Shown: positions 48,310 through 59,237 of the stretch, piece by piece | Numbering within the stretch: position 1 is the stretch's first letter | Layout: each line of letters starts with the position of its first letter | DNA from: Pseudomonadota bacterium | Lineage (GTDB): Bacteria; Pseudomonadota; Gammaproteobacteria; Enterobacterales; Enterobacteriaceae | DNA: 64,000 nt | Assembly (NCBI GenBank): GCA_018261615.1 | Contig: JAGTSE010000001.1 | Span: 1 to 64,000, forward strand | Direction of reading: 5' to 3' | Position numbers and translations under genes: made by a program | The notes under the pieces: model-generated | The model's input: the letters and a program-made list of their open reading frames with translations, nothing else | Told to the model about the DNA's origin: nothing | Database searches by the model: none

Positions 48310-48587
48310 TTGTTATTTTCCGTAATGGTTGAGTCAATATGCTGCTAACTGCAACGGCTCAAGACGGACCAGCAGAATGTCAGTATAAGGAAGAGTCAGA
48401 GTACCAGCGAGGGGATTGCGCAACATGCGAGCGGCTTCCAGAGATTTCTGAATCGGCAAAAGGATGCTCCATGTACATGGCATGCCGCTTGGGTTACATT
48501 GTTGGCACTTTTTTCCGGCGTAGCCCAAAACGCGCTGTCGTCAAGTCGTTACGGGAACAGCCCTTAACAGTCCGATCTGGAGTCAAA

Positions 48588-50579
48588 ATGTCCTCACGTA
48601 AAGAGCTTGCCAATGCTATTCGTGCGCTAAGCATGGACGCGGTACAGAAAGCCAAATCCGGTCACCCGGGAGCCCCGATGGGTATGGCGGACATCGCCGA
48701 AGTCCTGTGGCGTGATTTTCTGAATCACAACCCGACGAATCCGGCCTGGGCCGATCGCGACCGCTTTGTGCTGTCCAACGGTCATGGTTCGATGCTGATT
48801 TACAGCCTGCTGCACCTTACCGGCTATGACCTGCCGATGTCCGAGCTGCAGAACTTCCGTCAGTTGCACTCGAAAACGCCGGGCCACCCGGAAGTGGGTT
48901 ACACCGCTGGCGTGGAAACCACCACCGGTCCGCTGGGGCAGGGCATCGCCAACGCTGTGGGTATGGCGATTGCGGAGAAAACCCTTGCGGCGCAGTTCAA
49001 CCGTCCGGGTCACGACATTGTTGACCACTTCACCTATGCCTTTATGGGTGATGGCTGCATGATGGAAGGCATTTCCCATGAAGTCTGTTCCCTGGCTGGT
49101 ACGCTGAAACTGGGCAAACTGGTTGCGTTCTACGATGACAACGGCATCTCCATCGACGGCCATGTTGAAGGCTGGTTCACCGATGACACCGCGAAACGCT
49201 TTGAAGCTTACGGCTGGCACGTAGTGCGCGGCATTGACGGCCACGACGCGGACGCCATCAAGCGTGCGGTGGAAGAAGCCCGTGCTGTCACCGATAAACC
49301 GTCGCTGCTGATGTGCAAAACCATCATCGGCTTCGGTTCGCCGAACAAAGCGGGTACCCACGATTCCCACGGTGCGCCGTTGGGTGATGCTGAAATCGCC
49401 CTGACCCGCGAAGCGCTCGGCTGGAAATACGCGCCGTTTGAAATCCCGTCTGAAATCTATGCACAGTGGGATGCGAAAGAAGCCGGTCAGGCCAAAGAAG
49501 CGGTGTGGAACGACAAATTCGCCGCTTACGCCAAAGCCTTCCCGCAGGAGGCCGCTGAGTTCACACGCCGTATGAAAGGCGAACTGCCGTCTGATTTCGA
49601 TGCCAAAGCGCAGGCGTTCGTCGAGAAGCTTCAGGCTAACCCGGCGAAAATCGCCAGCCGTAAAGCGTCGCAAAATGCCATCGAAGCCTTCGGCCCGCTG
49701 TTGCCGGAATTCCTCGGCGGCTCCGCTGACCTTGCGCCATCCAACCTGACTATCTGGTCCGGTTCGAAAGCGATTAACGAAGACACGGCCGGTAACTACA
49801 TTCACTACGGCGTGCGCGAGTTCGGTATGACGGCAATTGCCAACGGTATCTCGCTGCATGGCGGTTTTCTGCCGTACACCTCGACTTTCCTGATGTTCGT
49901 TGAATATGCCCGTAATGCGGTGCGTATGGCGGCACTGATGAAAAAGCGCCAGGTGCTGGTTTACACCCACGACTCTATCGGTCTGGGCGAAGACGGCCCG
50001 ACGCATCAGCCAGTCGAGCAAGTGGCTTCACTGCGCCTGACCCCGAACGTCAGCACCTGGCGCCCGTGTGACCAGGTGGAATCCGCAGTGGCGTGGAAAT
50101 ATGGCGTTGAACGTGCCGACGGTCCGACAGCGTTGATCCTCTCCCGTCAGAACCTTGCGCAGCAGGAGCGTACGGCGCAGCAACTGGCCGATATCGCCCG
50201 TGGCGCCTACGTGCTGAAAGAGAGTGCCGCTCAGCCGGAACTGATCCTGATTGCTACCGGCTCCGAAGTGGAATTGGCAGTTGCTGCTTATGAAAAACTG
50301 ACCGCCGAAGGCGTGAAGGTGCGCGTGGTGTCCATGCCGTCGACCGACACCTTCGACAAACAGGATGCGGCATACCGTGAATCCGTGCTGCCGAAAGCGG
50401 TTTCTGCCCGTGTGGCTATTGAAGCCGGCATTGCGGACTTCTGGTACAAATACGTCGGCCTGAACGGCGCGGTGGTGGGTATGACCACCTTCGGCGAATC
50501 TGCTCCGGCAGAGCTGCTGTTTGAAGAGTTTGGTTTCACCGTTGACAATGTGGTGGCAAAAGCGAAAGCGCTGCTGTAA
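48588..50579 (+). CDS. tktA: Transketolase 1
   Basis: The 663-residue protein has the thiamine-diphosphate region [18 protein letters not shown]...[10 protein letters not shown], the His-containing motifs [12 protein letters not shown], and [16 protein letters not shown]. It moves two-carbon units between sugar phosphates in the pentose phosphate pathway. ATG 48588 ([17 protein letters not shown]) follows CTGGAG. The open frame to 48339 is not used. Confidence 0.98.
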   Translation: MSSRKELANAIRALSMDAVQKAKSGHPGAPMGMADIAEVLWRDFLNHNPTNPAWADRDRFVLSNGHGSMLIYSLLHLTGYDLPMSELQNFRQLHSKTPGHPEVGYTAGVETTTGPLGQGIANAVGMAIAEKTLAAQFNRPGHDIVDHFTYAFMGDGCMMEGISHEVCSLAGTLKLGKLVAFYDDNGISIDGHVEGWFTDDTAKRFEAYGWHVVRGIDGHDADAIKRAVEEARAVTDKPSLLMCKTIIGFGSPNKAGTHDSHGAPLGDAEIALTREALGWKYAPFEIPSEIYAQWDAKEAGQAKEAVWNDKFAAYAKAFPQEAAEFTRRMKGELPSDFDAKAQAFVEKLQANPAKIASRKASQNAIEAFGPLLPEFLGGSADLAPSNLTIWSGSKAINEDTAGNYIHYGVREFGMTAIANGISLHGGFLPYTSTFLMFVEYARNAVRMAALMKKRQVLVYTHDSIGLGEDGPTHQPVEQVASLRLTPNVSTWRPCDQVESAVAWKYGVERADGPTALILSRQNLAQQERTAQQLADIARGAYVLKESAAQPELILIATGSEVELAVAAYEKLTAEGVKVRVVSMPSTDTFDKQDAAYRESVLPKAVSARVAIEAGIADFWYKYVGLNGAVVGMTTFGESAPAELLFEEFGFTVDNVVAKAKALL

Positions 50580-50587
50580 TCACTCTT

Positions 50588-50613
50588 GCCCGGCGGCGTT
50601 TCGCCTGCCGGGC
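50588..50613 (+). terminator. Hairpin after tktA
   Basis: GCCCGGCGGCG pairs with CGCC-T-GCCGGGC across TTT. There is no T-run, but it sits 8 bp after the stop. Confidence 0.5.
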
Positions 50614-50632
50614 CTGCATGAAAAGTCATTTA

Positions 50633-50703
50633 GGATGGCGCTTAAGCGTTATCAAGTCTACGGGGTTGCGGAATGTGTAGACCGGATAAGCGAGGCGCCA
50701 TCC
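50633..50703. repeat. Inverted pair of REP-like elements (BIME)
   Basis: GGATGGCGCTTAAGCGTTATC...TCTAC on the left is mirrored by GTAGACCGGATAAGCGAGGC...CCATCC on the right. This is the layout of bacterial interspersed mosaic elements in enteric intergenic regions. Confidence 0.6.
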
Positions 50704-50798
50704 GTCATTCAGTTATCCCCATAATTTTTCGACTCCTGTACCTGTTCTCCCTTCTTATGTAACTCGACTAAAACGGCATTGATCTGTGCATAAAAAAA

Positions 50799-50829
50799 TA
50801 CTGTATGTGCATCCAGTATATTGTATAAT
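50799..50829 (+). promoter_or_regulatory. LexA box overlapping a promoter
   Basis: TACTGTATGTGCATCCAGTA (50799-50818) fits CTGT-N8-ACAG with one mismatch. A perfect TATAAT follows at 50824-50829, and the -35 position falls inside the box, so LexA would block the promoter of the antirepressor-like gene. Confidence 0.75.
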
Positions 50830-50875
50830 AATTCTGCAAGTTATCCTTGGGTGAGTGTGAGTAAGGAGTGAACCT

Positions 50876-51625
50876 ATGATAATTCCTGGTGAAAATCTCA
50901 ATTCGCAACCTGTGGTGGCGACAGTCAGTAGCCGTGAAATCGCAAAATTGACAGGCGTGACGCATGGCGAAGTGAAGCGGATGGTGAAAAGCCTGGAAAC
51001 CGCTCAGCGACTCTCCCAGCCGGTGAATGAGCACCCGTATGAGCGAGAAGGTGAGATGCGACAAGAATTTTTGCTTAATAAACGGGACTCACTGTTGACG
51101 GTTTCGCGCCTCTCGCCGACCTTTACAGCAGAAATGCTCGATCGCTGGCAGGAGAAAGAGAAGCTTATCAGCCTGCCCGATTTCACGAATCCTGCCGCCG
51201 CAGCGCGCGCCTGGGCTGAGCAGTACGAAAAACGTCAGCGAGCGGAAGAGTTGCTTGCTCTCTCAGCCCCAAAGGCGGAGTTCTTTGACCGTTATGTCAG
51301 GGTTGAAGAGTCACTTGGTTTTCGTCAACTTTGCAAGATGCTGCGAGTGAAAGAGTCTCTGTTCCGACGCTTTTTGCTTGAGCGCAATATTATGCAGCGT
51401 GTAAACGGCACGTTGATGCCGCAGCAGTACCATATTGATGCAGGCTACTTGACCGTCCATGGCGGCGTCGGGGAAAACAAACGTAGCTGGTCTCAGGCGC
51501 GTTTCACCGCGAAGGGCGTGAAGTGGGTGGCCGATCTGTGGGCGAAGCAACTCTCTTCGCTGCCGGTTGAGATGCCGCGCGCAGAACGCACCGAGCCGAA
51601 GGCGCCGGAGCATAGCTGGTTTTAA
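50876..51625 (+). CDS. Rha/KilAC-type phage antirepressor-like protein, orphan
   Basis: The 249-residue protein joins an N-terminal Rha-like regulatory domain (residues 12-90, PVVATVSSREIAKLTGVTHGEVKRM) to a C-terminal KilAC/ANT domain (RQLCKMLRVKESLFRRFLLE, SQARFTAKGVKWVADLW). Such proteins inactivate prophage repressors or act as phage regulators. The start follows GGAG and a LexA-box promoter. No other phage genes flank it: tktA is upstream and epd downstream. It may be a domesticated SOS-induced antirepressor; its target is unknown. Confidence 0.82.
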   Translation: MIIPGENLNSQPVVATVSSREIAKLTGVTHGEVKRMVKSLETAQRLSQPVNEHPYEREGEMRQEFLLNKRDSLLTVSRLSPTFTAEMLDRWQEKEKLISLPDFTNPAAAARAWAEQYEKRQRAEELLALSAPKAEFFDRYVRVEESLGFRQLCKMLRVKESLFRRFLLERNIMQRVNGTLMPQQYHIDAGYLTVHGGVGENKRSWSQARFTAKGVKWVADLWAKQLSSLPVEMPRAERTEPKAPEHSWF

Positions 51626-51759
51626 TTAGCGCCAGCAAAGGATTTTGCTTTCCTTCATCAACCGCTCATGCAGGGACGCTTTGTTGCGCTCAACCTCTTC
51701 CTGTCAGTTATTTTCCTCGCGAAAGTAATTTCTGGTTACGCCGATTATTCCTGCGAAAA

Positions 51760-51775
51760 TGTGATGCAAGTCAGA
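51760..51775. promoter_or_regulatory. CRP-like site upstream of epd
   Basis: TGTGATGCAAGTCAGA fits TGTGA-N6-TCACA with one mismatch. epd is CRP-dependent in E. coli. Confidence 0.5.
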
Positions 51776-51832
51776 TTACTGGCGAAACCGTCTGGACAAT
51801 CATTCCTTTTATTCCTTGTTTCGCTTATTCTA

Positions 51833-51848
51833 GCTGAAGCGTTTCAGT
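51833..51848. promoter_or_regulatory. Cra (FruR) operator upstream of epd
   Basis: GCTGAAGCGTTTCAGT is close to the Cra consensus TGAATCGTTTCA. Cra represses glycolytic genes, including this operon. Confidence 0.7.
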
Positions 51849-51968
51849 CGATTAAATGTTCGACAATTAACCAAACAGACGCAGTTTAAGGCAGGCGAGG
51901 ATTCCCCTTCTGTGGTGGCTGGATTACTCTGTCATCCACTTCAGGCCAGCTAGCCTTGCAGGAGAATT

Positions 51969-52988
51969 ATGACCGTACGCATAGCGATTAATGGTTTCGG
52001 TCGCATTGGGCGCAACGTGGTTCGTGCTTTATATGAATCCGGGCGTCGGGCGGAAATCACCGTGGTGGCAATCAATGAACTGGCCGATGCTGTGGGCATG
52101 GCGCATTTATTGAAATATGACACCAGCCACGGGCGTTTTGCCTGGGATGTGCGCCAGGAACGCGAGCAATTGTTTGTGGGGGACGACGTAATTCGCATCC
52201 TGCATGAGCGCTCAATTGCGGCGCTGCCGTGGCGCGAACTGGGTGTAGATGTGGTGCTCGACTGTACCGGCGTATACGGCAACCGTGAGGATGGCGAGGC
52301 GCATCTGGCGGCGGGCGCGAAAAAAGTGCTCTTTTCCCATCCTGGTAGCCACGATCTCGACGCAACAATTGTTTTCGGCGTCAACCAGGAAACTCTTCGC
52401 TCTGAAGACCTTCTGGTCTCCAATGCCTCCTGCACGACAAACTGTATTATTCCGGTCATAAAACTGCTCGACGATGCTTATGGCATTGAGTCGGGAACGG
52501 TGACAACCATTCACTCCGCGATGCATGACCAGCAAGTGATTGACGCCTACCACTCCGATCTGCGGCGCACGCGTGCGGCCAGCCAGTCGATCATTCCGGT
52601 GGATACTAAACTGGCGGCGGGCATCTCGCGAATTTTCCCACAGTTTAAAGACAGATTTGAAGCGATAGCGGTGCGCGTACCGACAATTAACGTGACCGCG
52701 ATCGATCTGAGCGTAACGGTGAAAAAACCTGTAAAAGCTATAGAAGTCAATATGTTGCTGCAAAAGGCAGCGCATGGGACATTTCATGGTATAGTTGATT
52801 ATACGGAATTACCGTTGGTTTCAACCGATTTTAATCACGATCCGCACAGTGCCATTGTTGATGGTACACAGACGCGGGTAAGTGGTGCGCACCTTATTAA
52901 AACCCTTGTGTGGTGCGACAACGAATGGGGCTTTGCTAACCGGATGCTCGACACGACGTTAGCAATGGCGGCTATTGGTTTCAGGTAG
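51969..52988 (+). CDS. epd: D-erythrose-4-phosphate dehydrogenase
   Basis: The 339-residue protein is in the glyceraldehyde-3-phosphate dehydrogenase family ([17 protein letters not shown], catalytic Cys in [10 protein letters not shown], and [12 protein letters not shown]). It oxidises erythrose 4-phosphate on the de novo pyridoxal phosphate pathway. It precedes pgk and fbaA, as in E. coli. Confidence 0.97.
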   Translation: MTVRIAINGFGRIGRNVVRALYESGRRAEITVVAINELADAVGMAHLLKYDTSHGRFAWDVRQEREQLFVGDDVIRILHERSIAALPWRELGVDVVLDCTGVYGNREDGEAHLAAGAKKVLFSHPGSHDLDATIVFGVNQETLRSEDLLVSNASCTTNCIIPVIKLLDDAYGIESGTVTTIHSAMHDQQVIDAYHSDLRRTRAASQSIIPVDTKLAAGISRIFPQFKDRFEAIAVRVPTINVTAIDLSVTVKKPVKAIEVNMLLQKAAHGTFHGIVDYTELPLVSTDFNHDPHSAIVDGTQTRVSGAHLIKTLVWCDNEWGFANRMLDTTLAMAAIGFR

Positions 52989-53036
52989 AGCGCGACAGCG
53001 CTCGCAAAACTTTAAGAATCATTGAGAGGATTCACC

Positions 53037-54200
53037 ATGTCTGTAATTAAGATGACCGATCTGGATCTGGCTGGTAAACGCGTTTTCATCCGTGCTGATT
53101 TGAACGTGCCGGTTAAAGATGGCAAAGTCACAAGCGACGCGCGTATCCGTGCTTCTCTGCCAACTATTGAACTGGCGCTGAAGCAGGGCGCAAAAGTGAT
53201 GGTAACTTCCCACCTGGGTCGTCCGACCGAAGGCGAGTACAACGAAGAATTCTCTCTGCTGCCGGTTGTTAACTATCTGAAAGACAAACTCTCCAACCCA
53301 GTACGTCTGGTTAAAGATTACCTGGACGGCGTTGAAGTTGCTGCCGGTGAGCTGGTTGTTCTGGAAAACGTTCGCTTCAACAAAGGCGAGAAGAAAGACG
53401 ATGAAGTGCTGGCGAAAAAATACGCTGCACTGTGCGACATATTCGTTATGGACGCATTCGGTACTGCTCACCGTGCGCAGGCTTCGACTCATGGTATCGG
53501 CAAATTTGCTGACGTAGCTTGCGCAGGCCCGCTGCTGGCTGACGAACTGGACGCGCTGGGTAAAGCGCTGAAAGAACCGGCTCGTCCGATGGTTGCTATT
53601 GTTGGCGGTTCTAAAGTTTCCACTAAACTGACCGTTCTGGACTCGCTGTCCAAAATTGCTGACCAGTTGATCGTTGGTGGCGGTATCGCTAACACCTTCG
53701 TTGCTGCTCAGGGGCACAACGTAGGTAAATCCCTGTACGAAGCTGACCTGGTTGGCGAAGCAAAACGCCTGCTGGACACTTGCGATATTCCGGTTCCGAC
53801 TGATGTTCGCGTTGCCACCGAGTTTTCTGAAACCGCAACGGCAACCCTGAAATCCGTAAACGACATCAAAGATGATGAGCAAATTCTGGATCTGGGCGAT
53901 GCATCTGCTGAAAAACTGGCTGAAATCCTGAAAAATGCCAAAACTATTCTGTGGAATGGTCCGGTTGGCGTGTTTGAATTCCCGAACTTCCGTAAAGGTA
54001 CTGAAATCGTGGCTAACGCTATCGCAGACAGCGACGCGTTCTCCATCGCAGGCGGTGGTGACACTCTGGCTGCTATCGACCTGTTCGGAATCGCTGACAA
54101 GATTTCCTACATCTCTACTGGCGGCGGCGCATTCCTCGAATTCGTGGAAGGCAAAGTTCTGCCTGCAGTAGCCATGCTCGAAGAGCGTGCTAAGAAGTAA
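53037..54200 (+). CDS. pgk: Phosphoglycerate kinase
   Basis: The 387-residue protein has [25 protein letters not shown], and the C-terminal [13 protein letters not shown] and [13 protein letters not shown]. It transfers phosphate between 1,3-bisphosphoglycerate and ADP. ATG 53037 follows GAGAGGA, 48 bp after epd. Confidence 0.98.
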   Translation: MSVIKMTDLDLAGKRVFIRADLNVPVKDGKVTSDARIRASLPTIELALKQGAKVMVTSHLGRPTEGEYNEEFSLLPVVNYLKDKLSNPVRLVKDYLDGVEVAAGELVVLENVRFNKGEKKDDEVLAKKYAALCDIFVMDAFGTAHRAQASTHGIGKFADVACAGPLLADELDALGKALKEPARPMVAIVGGSKVSTKLTVLDSLSKIADQLIVGGGIANTFVAAQGHNVGKSLYEADLVGEAKRLLDTCDIPVPTDVRVATEFSETATATLKSVNDIKDDEQILDLGDASAEKLAEILKNAKTILWNGPVGVFEFPNFRKGTEIVANAIADSDAFSIAGGGDTLAAIDLFGIADKISYISTGGGAFLEFVEGKVLPAVAMLEERAKK

Positions 54201-54208
54201 AATTGTTC

Positions 54209-54233
54209 AGGCGGGATAACCCCGCCTGTTTTT
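54209..54233 (+). terminator. pgk terminator
   Basis: AGGCGGG pairs with CCCGCCT across a 5-base loop, followed by GTTTTTC. It may be partly read through into fbaA. Confidence 0.75.
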
Positions 54234-54401
54234 CAAAACAATTCAATTGTTGCTCTAAATAATTCGCGCTGCCAGAAGGTGGTGGCGCAGCGAAACTTCA
54301 GAAACTTGCCATAGTGGGTCACTGGAGGGGCGAGAGAAGCCAACGCACTGGCAGCACGAATTATGACGAGCAGAAACGGCCGAAGATACAGGACTACGTA
54401 C

Positions 54402-55481
54402 ATGTCTAAAATTTTTGATTTCGTAAAACCTGGCGTGATCACTGGTGATGACGTTCAGAAAGTGTTCCAGGTAGCTAAAGAAAACAACTTTGCTCTGCCA
54501 GCGGTTAACTGCGTGGGTACTGATTCCATCAACGCCGTTCTGGAAGCTGCAGCCAAAGTTAAAGCACCGGTTATCGTTCAGTTCTCTAACGGCGGTGCTG
54601 CGTTTATTGCCGGTAAAGGCGTGAAAACTGACGTGCCTCAGGGCGCGGCAATCCTGGGCGCAATCTCTGGCGCACACCATGTTCATCAGATGGCAGAACA
54701 TTACGGCGTACCGGTCATTCTGCACACTGACCACTGCGCGAAAAAACTGCTGCCGTGGATTGACGGTCTGCTGGATGCGGGTGAAAAACACTTCGCTGCA
54801 ACCGGTAAACCGCTGTTCTCTTCTCACATGATCGACCTCTCTGAAGAGTCTCTGGAAGAGAACATTGCCATCAGCTCCAAATATCTGGCGCGTATGTCCA
54901 AAATGGGCATGACTCTGGAAATCGAACTGGGTTGCACCGGTGGTGAAGAAGACGGCGTGGACAACAGCCATATGGACGCTTCTGCACTGTACACCCAGCC
55001 GGAAGACGTTGATTACGCCTACACTGAGCTGAACAAAATCAGCCCGCGTTTTACCATCGCGGCTTCTTTCGGTAACGTACACGGCGTCTACAAACCGGGT
55101 AACGTGAAACTGACCCCGACTATCCTGCGCGACTCTCAGGAATATGTTTCCAAAAAACATAACCTGCCGCACAACAGCCTGAACTTCGTATTCCACGGCG
55201 GTTCCGGTTCTACTGCTCAGGAAATCAAAGACTCCGTAAGCTACGGCGTGATCAAAATGAACATCGATACCGACACCCAATGGGCGACCTGGGAAGGTAT
55301 CCTGAAGTACTACAAAGAAAACGAAGGCTACCTGCAGGGCCAACTGGGCAACCCGAAAGGCGCTGACCAGCCGAACAAAAAATACTACGATCCGCGTGTA
55401 TGGCTGCGTGCAGCGCAGACCAGCATGGTGACTCGTCTGGAGCAGGCTTTCAAAGAACTGAACGCAGTAGACGTTCTGTAA
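54402..55481 (+). CDS. fbaA: Fructose-bisphosphate aldolase, class II
   Basis: The 359-residue protein begins MSKIFDFVKPGVITGDDVQKVFQVAKENNFALPA and has the zinc motif HTDHCAKKLLPW and HGGSGSTAQEIKDSV. It cleaves fructose 1,6-bisphosphate with zinc. Codon usage looks highly biased, as expected for an abundant glycolytic enzyme. Confidence 0.98.
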   Translation: MSKIFDFVKPGVITGDDVQKVFQVAKENNFALPAVNCVGTDSINAVLEAAAKVKAPVIVQFSNGGAAFIAGKGVKTDVPQGAAILGAISGAHHVHQMAEHYGVPVILHTDHCAKKLLPWIDGLLDAGEKHFAATGKPLFSSHMIDLSEESLEENIAISSKYLARMSKMGMTLEIELGCTGGEEDGVDNSHMDASALYTQPEDVDYAYTELNKISPRFTIAASFGNVHGVYKPGNVKLTPTILRDSQEYVSKKHNLPHNSLNFVFHGGSGSTAQEIKDSVSYGVIKMNIDTDTQWATWEGILKYYKENEGYLQGQLGNPKGADQPNKKYYDPRVWLRAAQTSMVTRLEQAFKELNAVDVL

Positions 55482-55500
55482 TTTTCGCTGCTTTATCTGA

Positions 55501-55528
55501 AAAGGTCCGCAAGATGCGGGCCTTTTTT
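55501..55528 (+). terminator. fbaA terminator
   Basis: AAAGGTCCGCA pairs, with one wobble, with TGCGGGCCTTT and a T-run follows. Confidence 0.85.
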
Positions 55529-55669
55529 ATTTCTAATTCAATAAGCTGCATGGAGCACAAAATGTGACCAGCTTGGCATAAATGCGGCTTTTGTTTACCC
55601 TTTAGGGATCTCTCCTTGCTAGAAGGGGCGGTTTTCCCATTTTGGAACAACAGATATAAGGAAGCACGA

Positions 55670-56530
55670 ATGGAAGATCTTAACGTTGTTGACAGCATTA
55701 ACGACGCAGGCTCGTGGCTGGTGAACAATCAGGCGCTGCTGTTGAGCTATGCCGTTAACATTGTGGCGGCTATCGCCATCATTATTGTCGGTATGATTGT
55801 GGCGCGTATTGTCTCGAATACGGTTAATCGCGTGATGGTTGTACGACAGATCGACGCCACCGTAGCTGATTTTCTCTCCGCGCTGGTGCGCTATGGCATT
55901 ATTGCCTTTACCCTGATTGCCGCGCTGGGTCGCGTCGGCGTGCAAACAGCCTCAGTGATTGCCGTACTGGGTGCCGCCGGTTTAGCCATCGGTCTGGCGT
56001 TGCAGGGTTCGCTTTCAAACCTTGCGGCTGGCGTGCTGTTGGTGACCTTCCGCCCGTTCCGTTCGGGGGAATATGTCGATTTGGGCGGCGTTGCCGGAAC
56101 CGTGTTGCAGGTGCAGATTTTCTCCACCACCATGCGTACGGTGGACGGGCGTATTGTGGTTATCCCGAATGGTAAAATCATTGCCGGAAATATCGTGAAC
56201 TTCTCTCGTGAGCCGGTGCGTCGCAACGAGCTTATTATCGGTGTGGCTTACGATTCTGATATTGACCAGGTGAAACGCATTCTGACTGAAATTATCCAGG
56301 CTGATGAACGCATCATCAAAGATCGTGAAATGACGGTGCGTCTGCATGAACTGGGGCCGTCCTCCATTAACTTTGTGGTACGTGTCTGGAGTAAAAGCAG
56401 CGATCTGCAAGCCGTTTACTGGGATGTGCTGGAGTTGATCAAACGTCGCTTTGACGAGAACGGTATCAGCTTTCCGTTCCCGCAGATGGACGTAAATCTC
56501 AAACGTTCTCAAGAGTATACCGAGCAGTAA
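55670..56530 (+). CDS. mscS: Small-conductance mechanosensitive channel MscS
   Basis: The 286-residue protein has three membrane segments; TM3 is the glycine/alanine-packed pore helix ([36 protein letters not shown]). A cytoplasmic cage domain follows. It opens on hypo-osmotic shock. ATG 55670 ([12 protein letters not shown]) is the family start. Confidence 0.97.
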   Translation: MEDLNVVDSINDAGSWLVNNQALLLSYAVNIVAAIAIIIVGMIVARIVSNTVNRVMVVRQIDATVADFLSALVRYGIIAFTLIAALGRVGVQTASVIAVLGAAGLAIGLALQGSLSNLAAGVLLVTFRPFRSGEYVDLGGVAGTVLQVQIFSTTMRTVDGRIVVIPNGKIIAGNIVNFSREPVRRNELIIGVAYDSDIDQVKRILTEIIQADERIIKDREMTVRLHELGPSSINFVVRVWSKSSDLQAVYWDVLELIKRRFDENGISFPFPQMDVNLKRSQEYTEQ

Positions 56531-56537
56531 GATGTGG

Positions 56538-56562
56538 GGCCGGCATTGTCGGCCTTCTTTTT
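56538..56562 (+). terminator. mscS terminator
   Basis: GGCCGGC pairs, with wobble, with GTCGGCC and is followed by TTCTTTTT. Confidence 0.75.
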
Positions 56563-56668
56563 GCTCGTCAACATTAGTATCGCTACTTAACGATTAAAAT
56601 TATCAATTTCCGCTAATGATGTTCCCGCGCTATAGTCTGCTTCCGAAACAATCTGACGGAATTACGAC

Positions 56669-57304
56669 GTGTTATTTTATTACTTTCAAGGCCTTATGCT
56701 TGGGGCTGCGTTGATTCTGCCGCTTGGGCCGCAAAACGCTTTTGTGATGAACCAGGGGATCCGTAGGCAGTATCACATCATGACCGCCTTTTTATGCACG
56801 ATGAGCGATGTGGTGCTGATCTGTGCAGGCGTGTTTGGCGGCAGCGCGCTGTTGATGCAATCCCCGTGGCTGCTGGCGCTGGTGACCTGGGGCGGCGTGG
56901 CGTTTCTGCTATGGTACGGATTTGGCGCACTAAAAACGGCACTGGGCAGTAATCTCGAACTGGCAGGTGCCGAGGCATTGCGTCAGGGGCGCTGGCGTAT
57001 CATTGCGACTATGCTGGCGGTAACCTGGCTCAACCCACATGTCTATCTCGACACCTTTGTGGTGCTTGGTAGCCTTGGTGGCCAACTGGGTGCGGAGCCA
57101 AAGCGCTGGTTCGCGCTGGGAACGGTGAGCGCTTCTTTCCTGTGGTTCTTCAGCCTTGCGTTGCTCGCCGCCTGGCTCGCTCCGCGTTTGCGCACGGCAA
57201 AAGCGCAGCGGGTAATCAACACCATGGTCGGGTTGGTGATGTGGTTTATTGCCTTCCAACTGGCGTGTGAAGGTGTTCATCATGTCCAGGGATTATTCAG
57301 TTAG
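56669..57304 (+). CDS. argO: Arginine exporter ArgO (LysE family)
   Basis: The 211-residue LysE-family membrane protein reads [27 protein letters not shown] near the start and [20 protein letters not shown]. It exports arginine and canavanine. The start is GTG at 56669. ArgP, encoded nearby at 58180-59073, activates argO in E. coli. Confidence 0.96.
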   Translation: MLFYYFQGLMLGAALILPLGPQNAFVMNQGIRRQYHIMTAFLCTMSDVVLICAGVFGGSALLMQSPWLLALVTWGGVAFLLWYGFGALKTALGSNLELAGAEALRQGRWRIIATMLAVTWLNPHVYLDTFVVLGSLGGQLGAEPKRWFALGTVSASFLWFFSLALLAAWLAPRLRTAKAQRVINTMVGLVMWFIAFQLACEGVHHVQGLFS

Positions 57305-57398
57305 GGTAAGTCCGATGGACAATTCACGCTGAGCCGCTAAGCTTGCTGCCAAGGCGTCTGCGTATTCGGACGTATTAACGCAACATGGAGGAGCTACT

Positions 57399-58139
57399 GT
57401 GAAATTTAAAGTGATGGCCCTGGCGGCGGCGGTCGGTTTTAGCGCAATGGCGGTACAGGCAAACGAATTGCCTGACGGCCCGCATATTGTCACCTCAGGC
57501 ACGGCAAGCGTGGATGCGACTCCGGATATCGCCACGCTGGCGATTGAAGTGAACGTCTCCGCAAAAGACGCCGCATCAGCGAAAAAACAGGCCGATGACC
57601 GCGTTGCGCAATACCTGAGTTTTCTTGAGAAAAATGGTATCGCCAGAAAAGACATTAATTCCGCAAACTTACGCACCCAGCCAGATTACGACTACCAGAA
57701 CGGCAAAAGCATCCTGAAAGGCTACCGTGCTGTGCGTACGGTTGAAGTAACATTGCGCGAGCTGGATAAGCTTAACTCACTACTGGATGGCGCGCTGAAA
57801 GCGGGTCTGAACGAGATCCGCTCCGTGTCGCTGGGCGTTGCGCAAGCAGAGTCTTTCAAAGATAAAGCGCGCAAAGCGGCGATTGATGATGCGACTCGTC
57901 AGGCGCAGCAGTTGGCCGCCGGTTTCAATGCCAAACTCGGCCCGGTTTACAGCATTCGCTACCATGTTTCTAATTATCAGCCCAGCCCAATGGTGCGGAT
58001 GATGAAAGCGGATGCCGCGCCGGTTTCCGCCCAGGAAACTTACGAGCAGCCGACGATTCAGTTTGACGATCAGGTTGATGTAGTGTTTCAGCTTGAGCCT
58101 GCTCAGGCTGAACAGCCAGCAGCAACAGCGGCCAAGTAA
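57399..58139 (+). CDS. yggE: SIMPL-domain oxidative stress defence protein YggE
   Basis: The 246-residue protein has a signal peptide (MKFKVMALAAAVGFSAMAVQA) and the SIMPL domain (ISTSG-type ATPDIATLAIEVNVSAKDA, LRTQPDYDYQNGKSILKGY). It is periplasmic and lowers reactive oxygen in E. coli. The start is GTG after a GGAGGAG site. Confidence 0.95.
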   Translation: MKFKVMALAAAVGFSAMAVQANELPDGPHIVTSGTASVDATPDIATLAIEVNVSAKDAASAKKQADDRVAQYLSFLEKNGIARKDINSANLRTQPDYDYQNGKSILKGYRAVRTVEVTLRELDKLNSLLDGALKAGLNEIRSVSLGVAQAESFKDKARKAAIDDATRQAQQLAAGFNAKLGPVYSIRYHVSNYQPSPMVRMMKADAAPVSAQETYEQPTIQFDDQVDVVFQLEPAQAEQPAATAAK

Positions 58140-58149
58140 AGTTGTTCAC

Positions 58150-58171
58150 CCTCTCCCCACTCGGGGAGAGG
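58150..58171. terminator. Hairpin between convergent yggE and argP
   Basis: CCTCTCCCC pairs perfectly with GGGGAGAGG across 4 bases. No T-run follows; it may be a repeat-derived hairpin. Confidence 0.5.
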
Positions 58172-58179
58172 TTCGCTGC

Positions 58180-59073
58180 TCAATCCTGCCTTAATACCCG
58201 GTGTCCATACTCCAGCAATGCATCCGTAACGTTGCGCATCATCCGGCTTTCCGGCGCAAAACGGTGCCAGTAGAGCATACGGCGCTGTAACAGGCCAGGC
58301 GTCAGATCAATCAAATCGCCGCTCTTCAATTCTTTCTCAATTTGCAGGTGCGGGATCATACAGCAGGTCGTACCCTGGCGCGCCAGTTGCACAAACGCTT
58401 CCGATGAATTCACAATATGGCAGGGCACGCTGCCCGGCGGTAAATCGAAATACTGCTGCAAAAATGCCTGATGCATATCATCCAGGTGATCGAACGCCAC
58501 TGCCGGAGCTTTTAACAGCGCTGAACGAGTCACTCCATTGGGAAAGTAGCGTTCGGCGAACTCTCTGGAACCGACAAACAGATAATCCAGCGCGCCAAGT
58601 TGATCGACAAGGCAGCTTGGTAGCGCCTGCGGCTGAATACTGACCGCGCCAACTACCTCACCGCGACGCAGTCGCTCCTGGGTGCGTGTTTCATCCTCAA
58701 CCTGCAAGTTCAGCCGGATGGGCGAATCCACCAGCACCGGCGCCAGCGCAGGCAGCAGCCAGGTTGCCAGACTGTCGGCGTTGACCGCCAGCGACAACAG
58801 CAGCGGCGTCGAGCCCGTTTGCTCATCGCCCAGCCACTCTTCTTCCAGCAGTTCGACCTGACGCAACAACGCCAGCAGTTTTTGCCCTTGTTCGGTGGGA
58901 CGCGGCGGAACAGTACGTACCAGCAATGGCTGGCCGAACATGTTTTCGAGCTGTTTTATGCGCTGCGACACGGCAGACTGAGTAATACACAGTTTTTGCG
59001 CGGCACGCTCAAAGCCACGCTCACGAATGACCGCATCAAGCGCCTGTAAAGTTCTGTAGTCCGGACGTTTCAT
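58180..59073 (-). CDS. argP: LysR-type regulator ArgP (IciA)
   Basis: The 297-residue LysR regulator has an N-terminal helix-turn-helix ([33 protein letters not shown] within residues 10-42). In E. coli it senses lysine and arginine, and activates argO, dapB and other genes. It is divergent from rpiA. Confidence 0.96.
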   Translation of the reverse strand: MKRPDYRTLQALDAVIRERGFERAAQKLCITQSAVSQRIKQLENMFGQPLLVRTVPPRPTEQGQKLLALLRQVELLEEEWLGDEQTGSTPLLLSLAVNADSLATWLLPALAPVLVDSPIRLNLQVEDETRTQERLRRGEVVGAVSIQPQALPSCLVDQLGALDYLFVGSREFAERYFPNGVTRSALLKAPAVAFDHLDDMHQAFLQQYFDLPPGSVPCHIVNSSEAFVQLARQGTTCCMIPHLQIEKELKSGDLIDLTPGLLQRRMLYWHRFAPESRMMRNVTDALLEYGHRVLRQD

Positions 59074-59237
59074 TGCTCGGCCAATCTCCTGAAAAATGAT
59101 TACTCAGCACTATGACATAAATTTTTATTAGAATCAGACGAAATTGGACGTTGCGTAATGTGACCCTGGTCACAGGGACATTTAGGGGAAGGGTGGTCTA
59201 TAATGCGCCTGAAATTTCACACCACAGGCGAACGACC

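Larger units (their letters stand above)
51626..51968 (+). promoter_or_regulatory. epd-pgk-fbaA upstream region
   Basis: There is no convincing gene in these 343 bp. It contains a CRP-like site at 51760 and a Cra site at 51833. Confidence 0.6.

Noticed and set aside
48627..50021. 464-codon open frame on the minus strand
   Set aside because: It lies antisense within tktA and reflects codon bias of a highly expressed gene.
50876..51625. Part of an intact prophage
   Set aside because: No integrase, repressor, structural or lysis gene flanks it; core genes are on both sides.
51668..51889. 73-codon frame upstream of epd
   Set aside because: It covers the CRP and Cra sites of the epd promoter, so it is more likely regulatory DNA.
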